Assembly: GCF_020618475.1 (NCBI RefSeq)
Contig: NZ_CP085338.1
Coordinates: 279,416-343,415 of the forward strand
From: Haladaptatus halobius
GTDB taxonomy: Archaea; Halobacteriota; Halobacteria; Halobacteriales; Haladaptataceae
Direction of reading: 5' to 3'
DNA length: 64,000 bases
The number at the start of each line of letters is the position of its first letter. Position 1 is the stretch's first letter. The notes under the pieces were generated by a model. The model was given only the letters and a program-made list of their open reading frames with translations, had not been told where the DNA came from and made no database searches. This document shows positions 18,958 to 27,705 of this stretch, piece after piece. Both the position numbers and the translations under genes were made by a program.

Positions 18958-18990
18958 GGGAAGCCCCGCCGTAAACGGCGGGGAGGATAT
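18958..18990 (+). mobile_element. Solo right end of a TnpB element
   Basis: GGGAAGCCCCGCCGTAAACG then GCGGGGAGGAT matches the right ends of units A and B. No left end or transposase accompanies it. The remaining bases to 19244 are AT-rich with no gene seen. Confidence 0.6.
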
Positions 18991-19244
18991 AACTGATTCT
19001 AATGAATTAGCCCCCATCCTCGATTGTCTGCTAGTCTCCTAGCAATTTGATGCCGAAGTTCATGATTTCTACTCTGCCTAAATGATTCTTAGCCGTCATT
19101 AAGACGGGGCAACTTATTAGCCAATGTTCTTCGGTGATATCAATATGTGACCAATGATAAAACTACTCGCGTAATATATTATTTGGTATAAAAATTATGT
19201 CAACTCAGATCTTTTAAAAATTTAATAGCAATAGGAATATTACT

Positions 19245-19604
19245 CTATTCCTTTAACTCGGGAATATAATATCGCCTAGCTGGCCAACTTATCTTTTTTA
19301 AATATCGACCACCGAAAGCGAAAAGTCCTTGACCAAGAAATAGCAAAAAAAGTAATTCAAGAGGTACATTATGTACTGAGAGAAGTTGGGAAATTGCTAA
19401 GTATATGAATGTGCCCCCAATTACGAACCAGGCCACAGTTTTTATAATCTGTTCTGAGGTTATAAATTCAATTAAACGAACTTCATTTGAGCGCACGAGC
19501 GTATCTTCCCACTCCTCTCGATCGAACTCTTGGATTGCCATCCATATATTGTTAATACGTACCATGGTAAATGGTCTTTCATGATTTATTGACAATAACG
19601 CCAT
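19245..19604 (-). CDS. Small membrane protein, hypothetical (119 aa)
   Basis: The soluble N-terminal part (IQEFDREEWEDTLVRSNEVR) is followed by two membrane helices (IKTVAWFVIGGTFIYLA and PLELLFLLFLGQGLFAF) and a basic tail. The start may be the ATG at 19604 or the ATG at 19565. Family not recognised. Bases 19605-20095 hold no convincing gene. Confidence 0.45.
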   Translation of the reverse strand: MALLSINHERPFTMVRINNIWMAIQEFDREEWEDTLVRSNEVRLIEFITSEQIIKTVAWFVIGGTFIYLAISQLLSVHNVPLELLFLLFLGQGLFAFGGRYLKKISWPARRYYIPELKE

Positions 19605-20095
19605 AAAATTGATTATCTTTTTGACGAAAATCGTTGTTTTATTACTACTGTTTAATACCGGAATGAGAAATCTCGTAGGAGATACAAAGCAAATTCGGTT
19701 GTTGGGGGAATTTTTCGATAGGTAAAATAGATAGTTTTACAAGAAAGGGGGATCATTATTCGATAATGAAAACAGTTACAAACCCTGCAGCCACAAACGC
19801 CGCTGATTTTTACTGTCCAAAATGCCATAATCAAATAACAAATCTGATTCTAACTGGCCCAGCAACATTCATTCTTATTCCCTGCGGTCACCACGGGCTT
19901 CCACAGGAAAAAACAACATAGCCATAGCCGTTTGAAGAGTATCTCACTGCTCCCAACAAATTCATGTACCGATCCATGAAATACAAAGTGTAATTGCAAT
20001 AAGAGGGCACGAATATATCCCTCTAGGTTTAACAGATGAAAACGCTCTTCTCGAAAGGTTCCTCTCCAGTCAAGAGAAGTTCTATTACTCATTTA

Positions 20096-20713
20096 CCTGA
20101 ATACAGGCGCTAAGGCCCCTTCCTCAAGCAGTGAGCAACGCAAGCTCTCACGGAAAGAGCACGGTTCGGCGAACTACCGCGACCAACAGCGGACGGTTGC
20201 CTGGCGACACGCCGACCTGAAGCGAAAACGCCGAGACTTCCTGCACAAGCTCTCTGCCTACTATGCTCGGGAGTACGACCTCGTAGCCGTCGAAGATCTC
20301 GACGCAAAGGGGTTGATGGAACTACCGGACAACAGCCGAAACCGCGCCGGAGCGGCTTGGGGACGTTCCTCCGAATGTTAGAGTACAAGTGCCAACGCGA
20401 GGGAACGCACTTCGTCGTTGTCAACCCACGAGGGACGACGAAGGAGTGTTCGAACTGTGGCGTTTCGACCGAGAAGCCACTATGGATGCGCGAGCACTCG
20501 TGTCCCTCATGCGGGTTCGAGGCGGACAGGGATCTCAACGCCGCGTACAATATTCTTGCTCGCGGACTCGCCAAAGTAGGAGTGGTTCACTCCGATTCAA
20601 TGCCTGCGGAGACTGCGCTCCCTACGGACACCGTTGTGTCTGCAAAGCGCGTCATCGAAACAGGAAGCCCCGTCCTCAGCGAGGCCGTCAGGCCGAGCAG
20701 GGCGGGGTAGTTC
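20096..20713 (+). pseudogene. Broken TnpB element: left end joined to the 3' half of tnpB
   Basis: The left end (CCTGAATACAGGCGCTAAGG) runs directly into codons for LSRKEHGSANYRDQQ, so the 5' half of tnpB is deleted. The reading frame continues through RDFLHKLSAYYAREYDLVAVEDLD (RuvC-II Glu) and breaks near 20365, where one G of a GGGGG run appears lost. It resumes in another frame with TFLRMLEYKCQREGTHF, the zinc-finger CSNCG ... CPSCGFEADRD and ends near GSPVLSEAV. The right end AGGGCGGGGTAGTTCAC is intact. Inactive as a nuclease gene, but the omega-RNA region is present. Confidence 0.8.
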
Positions 20714-20975
20714 ACTAACCTTGTTCAGGCGAGAAAAGGAAGAGAAATGGTGAAAAGCAAAATATTATCCTGATTATTGGTACTGCTTTGACTATCATTC
20801 CACCAACGCAAGTTATTGGAATTCGTTTCCCTTTAGTATGTTGAATATACTTCGGCGTAAGTAGATTCTACCGTGGAAATAGCTGCTTTTCTATATTGAA
20901 TATTCTATATTCACACCCAGAATCTGTAACACTGTACCCATAACAAAATAGGAACTTGGATATTGATTAATCGCC

Positions 20976-21809
20976 ATGCCAAGTAAAAAGTCTGGCAATA
21001 ATGCCAGCGATAGAAGCGACTCAAGTTCACGACGATCGTTCCTTCGACTAGCTGGTGGTGCCTTTGCCACCGTCCCAGTAGCAGTAGCGACTCAAGGGAA
21101 AGGCCGAGCCGAAACTCGAACAGCCTACAAAATCCGTGAAGGGACACCTGATGAGACTACCGTCTATGAGATTGACTCAGGTAAACCCGGGCCAACGGGC
21201 GTTGTTGTGGGTGGTCTCCACGGAATAGAAGAAGCAGGGTATATTTCTGCAAATGATGTTACCGAGTGGTCGATCGATCAAGGGAACTTGGTGGTTATCC
21301 CAGAAGCAAACCAAGTTGCAATCAAAAATGATACCTACTCAAATGACAACGGAAATCTGAATCGGAAATTCCCGCCAGGAGAAGAACCTACAACTCCACT
21401 TGCGCGTGAAATCTGGAAGGTGGTTAGAGATTCTGATCCCGATATCGTGCTTTCATTGCACAGTTCAAAAGGGATTTATCGATCAAATGTCGGACCTAAC
21501 GGTGTCGGACAAGCTATTTATCCGACGATTGCTCATGGAGCAAAAGAAGATGCTGTAATGACTGCTCAATATATGAATCAGTATCATCTTGATCAATCAT
21601 TGCCTGATCACTATCGATTCCGACGTGGTAATCTGATTGACGCTGATCGATCTCTTCTTACTCATAAGGTTGCAGGAGATCTTCACGAAGTCGGATTTAT
21701 CGTTGAAGTAACGCGATACGGAACTACTTTAGATTTGCGAGTTCGATGGACGCTCAATATTATCCGTCACCTCCTCCGTCGACATGGGATTAATCGGGTC
21801 TACAGATAG
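20976..21809 (+). CDS. Tat-exported succinylglutamate desuccinylase/aspartoacylase-like zinc hydrolase (paralog 2)
   Basis: 277 aa. Tat signal SSRRSFLRLAGGAFATVPVA. Same motif order as the gene at 14933: GGLHGIEEAGY (zinc His/Glu), VVIPEANQVAI, NGNLNRKFPPG, LSLHSSKGIYR (zinc His), GQAIYPTIAHGA, FIVEVTRYGTTL. Predicted extracellular acyl-amino-acid or peptide amidohydrolase. It is convergent, across an inserted TnpB element, with a second Tat-exported DsbA-like protein at 23381, repeating the arrangement at 14933-16649. ATG at 20976 with ATTAATCGCC just upstream. Confidence 0.8.
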   Translation: MPSKKSGNNASDRSDSSSRRSFLRLAGGAFATVPVAVATQGKGRAETRTAYKIREGTPDETTVYEIDSGKPGPTGVVVGGLHGIEEAGYISANDVTEWSIDQGNLVVIPEANQVAIKNDTYSNDNGNLNRKFPPGEEPTTPLAREIWKVVRDSDPDIVLSLHSSKGIYRSNVGPNGVGQAIYPTIAHGAKEDAVMTAQYMNQYHLDQSLPDHYRFRRGNLIDADRSLLTHKVAGDLHEVGFIVEVTRYGTTLDLRVRWTLNIIRHLLRRHGINRVYR

Positions 21810-22024
21810 TTGAGAGGAGGACAATTATTCGTGAACTACTCCCACCTACCGCGTTCGGGCTTACCTGAATTGCAGGCGCTAAGGCCCCTTCCTCAGGGAG
21901 CGCCGAATGGCGCGAGCAGGGAGGGGATACAGCGCCGTCATCGTCTTTCATACACTGTTCTGTCGCAGGCCCACAGGCCCAAGTAATCGGTAGCTATATC
22001 TACACACATTGTGTAACTTGTGGT

Positions 22025-22147
22025 GTGGCAACGCGCAAGAACATCTCTATCCGAGACGACCAAGAGGAGTGGATTCAGAACAACCATCTGAACCTCTCGC
22101 GGTTCGTTCAGGATAAGTTGGACGAACTCATCGAAGACCGCTCGTAG
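22025..22147 (+). CDS. Small ribbon-helix-helix-like protein encoded upstream of tnpB
   Basis: GTG start at 22025; 40 aa with the sequence RKNISIRDDQEEWIQ then LNLSRFVQDKLDELIEDR. This is a beta strand followed by two helices, typical of CopG/Arc-type RHH dimers. Its TAG stop (22145-22147) is immediately followed by the ATG of tnpB, so the two are probably translated together. It likely represses or modulates the element; the role is inferred from the fold and position. Confidence 0.65.
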   Translation: MATRKNISIRDDQEEWIQNNHLNLSRFVQDKLDELIEDRS

Positions 22148-23362
22148 ATGAACTACAACTGCAGATATCGACTCAATCCATCCGCTGAAATTGAAGAGCG
22201 GTTGGTATGGACGGTCGATACCTGTAGACAGGTCTACAACCACTTTCTCCACCGTCTGAACCGGAACGACGGTACGTCTGCATACTCCGAGCAGAAACTC
22301 CTACCGAGTCTCAAGAAGTGGTGGACCGACCTGAACGACGTTCACTCGAAAGTGCTTCAAAAAGTCGTTCAGCGGTTGTACGACAACCTCTCAACACTCC
22401 GTAGTCGCACAGACAACGGCTACCGCGTTGGGACGCTCAAGTGGAAGGCACCCGACGAATACCGCAGTTTCACCTACAGTCAATCTGGCTTCAAGCTCAA
22501 GAACACGAGCGGTCAGACCCGACTGTGGCTCTCGAAACTCGGTGGCATTCCAATCACCTTCCACCGCGATTTGCCTGACGACGCGGACATCAAGACCGTC
22601 TCGATTAAACAGGAACCCACTGGAAAGTGGTACGCTATCCTTGGTGTCGAGACACCCGATGATACTCCCGAGAAACCGGATACTCCCGAGAAGTGCGTTG
22701 GCATCGACGTAGGGATTCTCAAGTACGCTCACGACACCGATGGGACAGCGGTCGAATCGCTCGACCTGTCCGAGGAACGTGAGCGATTGGAACGCGCACA
22801 GCGTTCCCTCTCTCGGAAGGAACACGGTTCCTCGAATTGGGAGACTCAGCGAACGGTCGTCGCTCGCCGTCACGCCGATTTGAAACAGAAACGCCGTAAC
22901 TTCTTGCACAAGTTGGCGAACTACTACGCGAAAGCGTACGACCTTGTGGCCGTCGAAGACTTGGATGCAAACGGGTTGATGGAACTTCCCGATAACAGTA
23001 GGAATCGAGCGGGAGCATCGTGGGGGACGTTCCTCCGGATGCTCGAATACAAATGCGAACGCGAAGGAACGCACTACGTTGCGGTGAACCCACGAGGGAC
23101 GACCAAAGAGTGTGCAGCCTGCGGCGTTTCGACCGATAAACCGCTGTGGGTGCGGGAACACTCATGTCCATCGTGCGGGTTTGAAGCGGATAGAGACGCG
23201 AACGCGGCGTGGAACATTCTTTCTCGCGGTATCACAAAGCGGTTAGGAGCGGGACGCTCCGAATCAACGCCTGTGGAGACTGCGCTCCCTACGGACATCG
23301 TTGTGTCTGCAAAGCGCGTCATCGAAACAGGAAGCCCCGTCCTCACCGCGCGAAGCGCGTAG
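22148..23362 (+). CDS. tnpB: TnpB RNA-guided endonuclease of an IS1341-type element
   Basis: 404 aa, full length. N-terminal helix-turn-helix-like domain (MNYNCRYRLNPSAEIEERL), wedge/REC region, then the RuvC core: KCVGIDVGILKYA (Asp of RuvC-I), YDLVAVEDLDANGL (Glu of RuvC-II) and CPSCGFEADRDANAAWNIL (RuvC-III Asp), with the zinc pairs CAACG and CPSCG. All catalytic residues are present, so it should be active. TnpB uses an omega RNA made from the element's right end to cut DNA at donor or target sites. Start codon directly abuts the upstream RHH gene. Confidence 0.95.
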   Translation: MNYNCRYRLNPSAEIEERLVWTVDTCRQVYNHFLHRLNRNDGTSAYSEQKLLPSLKKWWTDLNDVHSKVLQKVVQRLYDNLSTLRSRTDNGYRVGTLKWKAPDEYRSFTYSQSGFKLKNTSGQTRLWLSKLGGIPITFHRDLPDDADIKTVSIKQEPTGKWYAILGVETPDDTPEKPDTPEKCVGIDVGILKYAHDTDGTAVESLDLSEERERLERAQRSLSRKEHGSSNWETQRTVVARRHADLKQKRRNFLHKLANYYAKAYDLVAVEDLDANGLMELPDNSRNRAGASWGTFLRMLEYKCEREGTHYVAVNPRGTTKECAACGVSTDKPLWVREHSCPSCGFEADRDANAAWNILSRGITKRLGAGRSESTPVETALPTDIVVSAKRVIETGSPVLTARSA

Positions 23363-23380
23363 GGCGGGGTAGTTCACTCT

Positions 23381-24346
23381 CTAGCCAAGATTCGAAGGAT
23401 CTACTTTTTCACCATCAAGATAGATGTCAGCTCCCTCCGTCACATTAAAGGAGGTTAGATCACCAGTGAAGGTATAGCTATCTTTCCACGGGCCTACGTT
23501 ACCTGTTACTTCTGATCCGGAAATAGTATCATTCGGGTTTATTGAAGCATTGTTTGCCCTGCTTTTTTCAACCGTCCCTGAGACAACGAAATCATAATTC
23601 GTCCAGGTTTCAGTTTTGCTTCCGTCAATGGTGATTGTCGACTTCGACGATGAGGATGATAACCGAGACTCAATCCAATTGAGGATTGTATCCGTTTCAT
23701 GATGCGGAGGAGTTGTATCACCGTTTAGTTCGAGGGTAGGGGTATACGAGACACCAGCACTTCCCGCATCATCAGCGGTCTCCTTCACAGCAGCGTCGTA
23801 TTGGTCGTCCTGTGCTCGGTTGATAATAGTGGATCGGTTGCTCACGTTGGCCGACTGAAGATGATTTTCCATATCGCTATATGTGACCGTCCCCGAAACG
23901 AGACTATCGAACATCATCTCGAAGAATCCCCAATAGTCGGTTGGCTGGACGTCCCATGCACCCAACGCTACCTCTGAAATGCGTGGGTCGCTACTGGAGA
24001 TATAGTACGTTGAAGAGCCGTGCGAAGTAGTGCCTGGTGGTTGATACGCGAGAGCGCGGAATTCCAAATTCATCTGGCCGGAATCCACGAACTTGCCCAA
24101 TACATCCTTGAGATTGTTGTTCACGAAATCTTGGGTGTATGGGCATTTGAAGTTCCCGTACAACGTCGCGGTTGGGTTATCAGCATCCGTCCCCATCGTC
24201 GCATATTTTAGGTTACTTGTTTGGTCTGGTACAGGTGCCTCACTAACAGAGCGAGTTGCACTTGCTTTCCCAGCCAAACCGATCCCCAGTGCTGAGGCCG
24301 TGATTGTTTTTATGAATGTACGTCGAGTTGAGGTCTGTCGCGCCAT
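23381..24346 (-). CDS. Tat-exported DsbA-like thioredoxin-fold protein with CPYT active site
   Basis: 321 aa from the ATG at 24346. Tat signal TSTRRTFIKTITASALGIG. The thioredoxin-like domain has YGNFKCPYTQDFVNNNL, i.e. C-P-Y-T in place of C-x-x-C, then family-like helices and SYTPTLELNG (cis-Pro loop). The C-terminal about 90 residues form a separate Ser/Thr-rich beta domain (SKTETWTNYDFVVSGTVEKS). With a single active-site cysteine it may be a thiol-binding or isomerase-type protein rather than an oxidase. The stop codon lies 3 bases from a TnpB element's right end, but the C-terminus appears natural. Confidence 0.75.
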   Translation of the reverse strand: MARQTSTRRTFIKTITASALGIGLAGKASATRSVSEAPVPDQTSNLKYATMGTDADNPTATLYGNFKCPYTQDFVNNNLKDVLGKFVDSGQMNLEFRALAYQPPGTTSHGSSTYYISSSDPRISEVALGAWDVQPTDYWGFFEMMFDSLVSGTVTYSDMENHLQSANVSNRSTIINRAQDDQYDAAVKETADDAGSAGVSYTPTLELNGDTTPPHHETDTILNWIESRLSSSSSKSTITIDGSKTETWTNYDFVVSGTVEKSRANNASINPNDTISGSEVTGNVGPWKDSYTFTGDLTSFNVTEGADIYLDGEKVDPSNLG

Positions 24347-25183
24347 CACCCTACCAGAAAAACAGGACGGATAAAACCCCCCTCTATCGTTTAAAAGGTT
24401 GGAGAGTTGGTCACTGTTTATCGACTGTTGCGAACAATTTGCAACCAAAAATTTAATATAACACTAGCCTGGCTTTCAATAGAATGTTAACCAAACATTA
24501 GATCCATGTGATAAGGAAAGATGGCGTGGTTTACACAGATATTTAAATGATAGGTTAGTCCTAAGATGGGACAGAATTCGTAGAGGAGCTTTTCAGCGGG
24601 AACCTTGCATTTGGCTCAAAGAAAATATGAAAAGCCTTAATAAACGTTCCCACTACTTCGCCCGTATCAGTCAATCCGTTGAGGGAGGGGACAGAGCGGC
24701 TATTTTTATGATATCGAACAGAAAATTTATATAAAATAGCCAGTATTATATAATCGCTTCAACTCACGAAGCACGGGCAGATCTGGTGTGAATAGTACCG
24801 ATCTGACTCCTGTCATGCTTAATATCATGATTGAAGTTATAGATCAATAATTCATACTTCTAAACGTTGAAATTCTCAACTACAAGCTAGAGGGGAAGAC
24901 TACGCTATCGATAGTATGAGTATATGAGGTCGGAACGACACTAAGGGGGATGGAAGGAGAGCCAAATTTTACCCATTAGTTCGTGAGTCAGGGTATTGAG
25001 CACCCGTGGACAGCCCTCCAATTTCCACGAGGCATGTGTTATATTCAAATTCAGCAAGATATATCTACCGGTTTCCCCATTTATTAGATTCTATACCATT
25101 CTATCTTTGTAGCGGAGTAGGATCGATATTGAAAATTACAAAACCGATACTTTGGTAAGCATGCCATTCGTTATCCGAATTAA
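24347..25183. other. AT-rich gene-free interval (about 840 bp)
   Basis: No frame with haloarchaeal codon use or recognisable motif is visible on either strand. TATA-like AT stretches near 24455-24475 fit promoters for the minus-strand gene at 24346. Possibly decayed DNA. Confidence 0.4.
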
Positions 25184-25459
25184 ATGCCGACACAACAGGG
25201 TCGTCAATTCATTCACTATCAACTTACGTGGATGCTAGGAGGTCTCGTTATTCTCACGCTGCTACAAGCAGCGACATTAGAACTCTTCTTTGTGATTTCT
25301 CTTATTGGTTTTCTCATCATGATTGAATTGACTGCTCCAATCTACATAACACCAGCATGGCGACAACGTCTTAAATGGCTCATCGGTCTTGGACTATTGA
25401 TTTTCGCGTACGTCGTTGTTCAGCGAGTGCTTGCGATTTTACCACCAGGAGTATTCTAA
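25184..25459 (+). CDS. Small membrane protein upstream of the DUF4350 gene
   Basis: 91 aa with three hydrophobic segments (LTWMLGGLVILTLLQAA, LFFVISLIGFLIMIEL, WLIGLGLLIFAYVVVQRVL). Its stop codon is 3 bases before the ATG of the next gene, indicating an operon. In haloarchaea similar small membrane proteins occur beside DUF4350/DUF58/MoxR gene groups. No catalytic motif; probably a membrane partner of the DUF4350 protein. Confidence 0.65.
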   Translation: MPTQQGRQFIHYQLTWMLGGLVILTLLQAATLELFFVISLIGFLIMIELTAPIYITPAWRQRLKWLIGLGLLIFAYVVVQRVLAILPPGVF

Positions 25460-25462
25460 TAC

Positions 25463-26524
25463 ATGCAATCTCCACGAAACTGGAGCAGACCGCATCAAAT
25501 GCTTGCAGTCATGACCTTCGTTTCTATCACAGCATTAATCATTGCTGCCAGTACATCTGCAGCATCATTCGGTGCCTATAATTCCGGTTGGGATGGTGGC
25601 TCGAAGCTCCGGACAGAGGCAGAGGCCACCGGAGCAACACCGAAAATCCTGCAAGACACTGCGGATTACAAGAAAGTCCCGGCAAACGAAAGTGTTGCTT
25701 TTATCCTCTCACCTGATAGCTCTTACAACTCTAGATCCCAAGAGCAAATCCAGGAATTTGTCCAGAATGGGGGAACACTTGTTGTCGCTGAAGATTTCGG
25801 GAGACACTCAAACCCTCTTCTTCAAACACTTGGTGTTAGGGCACGTTTTGATGGGCGTATTGTGTATGATGAACGATACAACTATCGCTCTCCGGCGATG
25901 CCCCTTGCTCGAAACCTCTCAAACCATTCACTTGCGACAAACGTGTCTGCACTCACGTTAAATCATGGAACCGTTATCCAGGCACAGAACGGCTCTGTTG
26001 TCGCTGAGACGTCCGAATATGCGTATATAGATACCAACCAGAATGCAAAGCTTGATGAAAATGAGACGATTTCAAACTACTCTGTCGTAACGACTCACAC
26101 TGTTGGTCAGGGCCGGGTGATTCTCATTAGTGACCCGAGTATGTTGATCAACGCAATGCTTGATCGCCCAGGAAATAAAGCATTTGTCCAAAATCTTGTT
26201 AGGGAACAGAGCTTTGTTCTGCTTGATTACTCACATTCAGCGCAGATCCCACCGTTGATGGCGGCAATACTGATCCTTCGTGACTCTGCGATAGCACAGG
26301 TACTTATTGGCGGAGGTCTCCTATTCGAACTTGCCATTTGGGTATCTTATCCAGGGTTATTCTCTCGCCTTTTACCAAGTAACTCTATGAATGAGCAACC
26401 TCGCAAACAATTAATGGATCGCAATGCAATGCTCACCTATCTTAAACAAAAGCATCCGAATTGGGAAGAGGAACGGACAGAGCGAGTTGTGACGGCGCTT
26501 CGAAATCGTGATCGTCAAGAGTGA
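25463..26524 (+). CDS. DUF4350 domain-containing membrane protein
   Basis: 353 aa. N-terminal membrane helix (MLAVMTFVSITALIIAAST), then a Rossmann-like extracytoplasmic domain with NESVAFILSPDSSY, FVQNGGTLVVAEDFG and GQGRVILISDPSMLINAML. A second helix follows near residue 280 (AQVLIGGGLLFELAIWVSY) and a short cytoplasmic tail. DUF4350 proteins usually stand beside MoxR-type AAA ATPase, DUF58 (vWA-like) and transglutaminase-like genes; none is present here, so the group is incomplete. Function unknown, probably envelope-related. Confidence 0.75.
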   Translation: MQSPRNWSRPHQMLAVMTFVSITALIIAASTSAASFGAYNSGWDGGSKLRTEAEATGATPKILQDTADYKKVPANESVAFILSPDSSYNSRSQEQIQEFVQNGGTLVVAEDFGRHSNPLLQTLGVRARFDGRIVYDERYNYRSPAMPLARNLSNHSLATNVSALTLNHGTVIQAQNGSVVAETSEYAYIDTNQNAKLDENETISNYSVVTTHTVGQGRVILISDPSMLINAMLDRPGNKAFVQNLVREQSFVLLDYSHSAQIPPLMAAILILRDSAIAQVLIGGGLLFELAIWVSYPGLFSRLLPSNSMNEQPRKQLMDRNAMLTYLKQKHPNWEEERTERVVTALRNRDRQE

Positions 26525-26536
26525 TAGTAGTTTGTT

Positions 26537-26934
26537 GTGCATACCCGCGTCTTGAGGCGCGGGTCGAACGGGAGGCCCGGCCGACTCCCCGCCGTCGGTT
26601 GCGGGGCCGGATATCCCACGGCGGTACGTTTAAGCGCCTGTCCTACGTGTTTGGACGTGCTACTCCGACGGAGAGAGTCATACTAGAGAACACACGTATG
26701 CCGATGACTCGGTCGGAGATGGGGCCTGTGTGACCGGGCCATAGCCCTAGCACGGGAGTCAACCCGAGAGGGTCCCTCGGTGTCTCACGAGAGCAGAGCT
26801 CTCGCGGACTCGTCGGAAGACTGTGTCTTCCGAGATGTCGCCGGTTCCTGTGAGAGTGCGGGTTTGAACCTCGAAGGCCGCTGGCCGATATCCCATGGTG
26901 GGATGCCACGCCGTTCACGACGTGGAGGAGGTCA
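26537..26934 (+). mobile_element. MITE-like TnpB-element derivative C (no tnpB)
   Basis: Begins GCATACCCGCGTCTTGAGGC then GCGGGTCGAACG, the same left-end type as the element at 56882 (GCATGCCCCCGCCTTCAGGC then GGGGG), and ends CACGCCGTTCACGACGTGGA then GGAGGTCAC, the same right-end type. About 400 bp with no transposase. The interior has several stem-loops, e.g. GGAAGACTGTGTCTTCC near 26815 and GAGCAGAGCTC near 26790. It is independent of units A and B by sequence but has the same design. Confidence 0.6.
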
Positions 26935-27050
26935 CTTTGCATCCGTATTCGCAGAGCTCGCGAGTACCGGGTGGTCAAGTACAGCGACGTTAGAAATTGG
27001 CACTGAGGACTACGACACGATCGCCCTTGGATAGCGCCACGTCGAGGAAT

Positions 27051-27190
27051 TACTTGCTGCGGTATAAATAGGTGTAGATCGTGCTATCTAATGCTTCTGT
27101 GATTCGTGCTTGGAGATAGTGGTCGGGCCACGATGGATCATACTCGACGATTTCAAGTGCCTCATCAAGGTCAATCACGGGCTCGTCCAC
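27051..27190 (-). CDS. Very small acidic protein or gene remnant (about 46 aa)
   Basis: A GTG at 27190 opens a frame containing DLDEALEIVEYDPSWPDHY and ending TYLYRSK at TAA 27051-27053. The frame is also open for several codons upstream. The composition is convincingly coding. Family not recognised. It lies downstream of the HTH-like gene at 27357 on the same strand in a plasmid- or virus-like patch. Confidence 0.35.
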
Positions 27191-27356
27191 CGAGATACCT
27201 AATGAGACCGCTACAAAAGCGTTTTGTTGGTCGTATCGGACTCATCTATCTCCGGGTAGTACAGCGCATTCGCCGGTCAGTGCGCATTACGAACTGCGCA
27301 CAGATTGAGACGGGGTTCCGGGATGAATGCACTTTTTCATGCATAAAGAAGCGACA

Positions 27357-27623
27357 TTACCCCATTTTCTCTCGTAACTGTTCGATCTGAGTCGTTGCAC
27401 TCTCTGCATCATTCCCAAACCCTAATTCCACTTCATGATACTGTGCACAGGCACGGAGGACTTTCCGAACAGTCTGCCGTGAGAGGCGCGTCTGTTGGCA
27501 CACTTCAAGAAGTGTTGTCGCCTCTTTTGCAACGTTAGTAATTTCCTCAACCGTTAGACCACTCGTTGGCGGTAAGTACTCTTCTGGTGGGTTGGTTACG
27601 TCGGTACCCGACTTCAGTCCCAT
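27357..27623 (-). CDS. Small HTH-containing protein, hypothetical
   Basis: 88 aa from the ATG at 27623. Disordered N-terminus (GTDVTNPPEEYLPPTSG), then VEEITNVAKEATTLLEVCQQ and TRLSRQTVRKVLRACAQ, a helix-turn-helix-like pair, and a C-terminal helix. Probably a DNA-binding protein of a plasmid or virus-like element. Divergent from the zinc-ribbon gene at 27706, sharing an 82-bp promoter region. Confidence 0.5.
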   Translation of the reverse strand: MGLKSGTDVTNPPEEYLPPTSGLTVEEITNVAKEATTLLEVCQQTRLSRQTVRKVLRACAQYHEVELGFGNDAESATTQIEQLREKMG

Positions 27624-27705
27624 AGGAGTCTCCCTCTCATTCCACCCAGTAAAGTGTTTTCCACACAATCACTTCTTTTCAGAGCAAAACAAAATACTAA
27701 AGCAT

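Larger units (their letters stand above)
21865..23377 (+). mobile_element. Complete IS200/IS605-family, IS1341-type element (TnpB plus small RHH protein)
   Basis: Left end: CTGAATTGCAGGCGCTAAGG hairpin region ending GGGATACAGCGCC. Right end: GTAGGGCGGGGTAGTTCAC. It holds a 40-codon ribbon-helix-helix gene directly followed by tnpB, but no TnpA transposase, so movement needs a TnpA in trans. It was inserted between the exported hydrolase and the 3' end of the thioredoxin-like gene, whose stop codon is only 3 bases past the right end. A right-end-like tail on the minus strand (21830-21858) next to the left end suggests an older neighbour element. Confidence 0.85.

Noticed and set aside
22391..23161. 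A 256-codon minus-strand frame opposite tnpB
   Set aside because: Antisense shadow of tnpB with no motif of its own.
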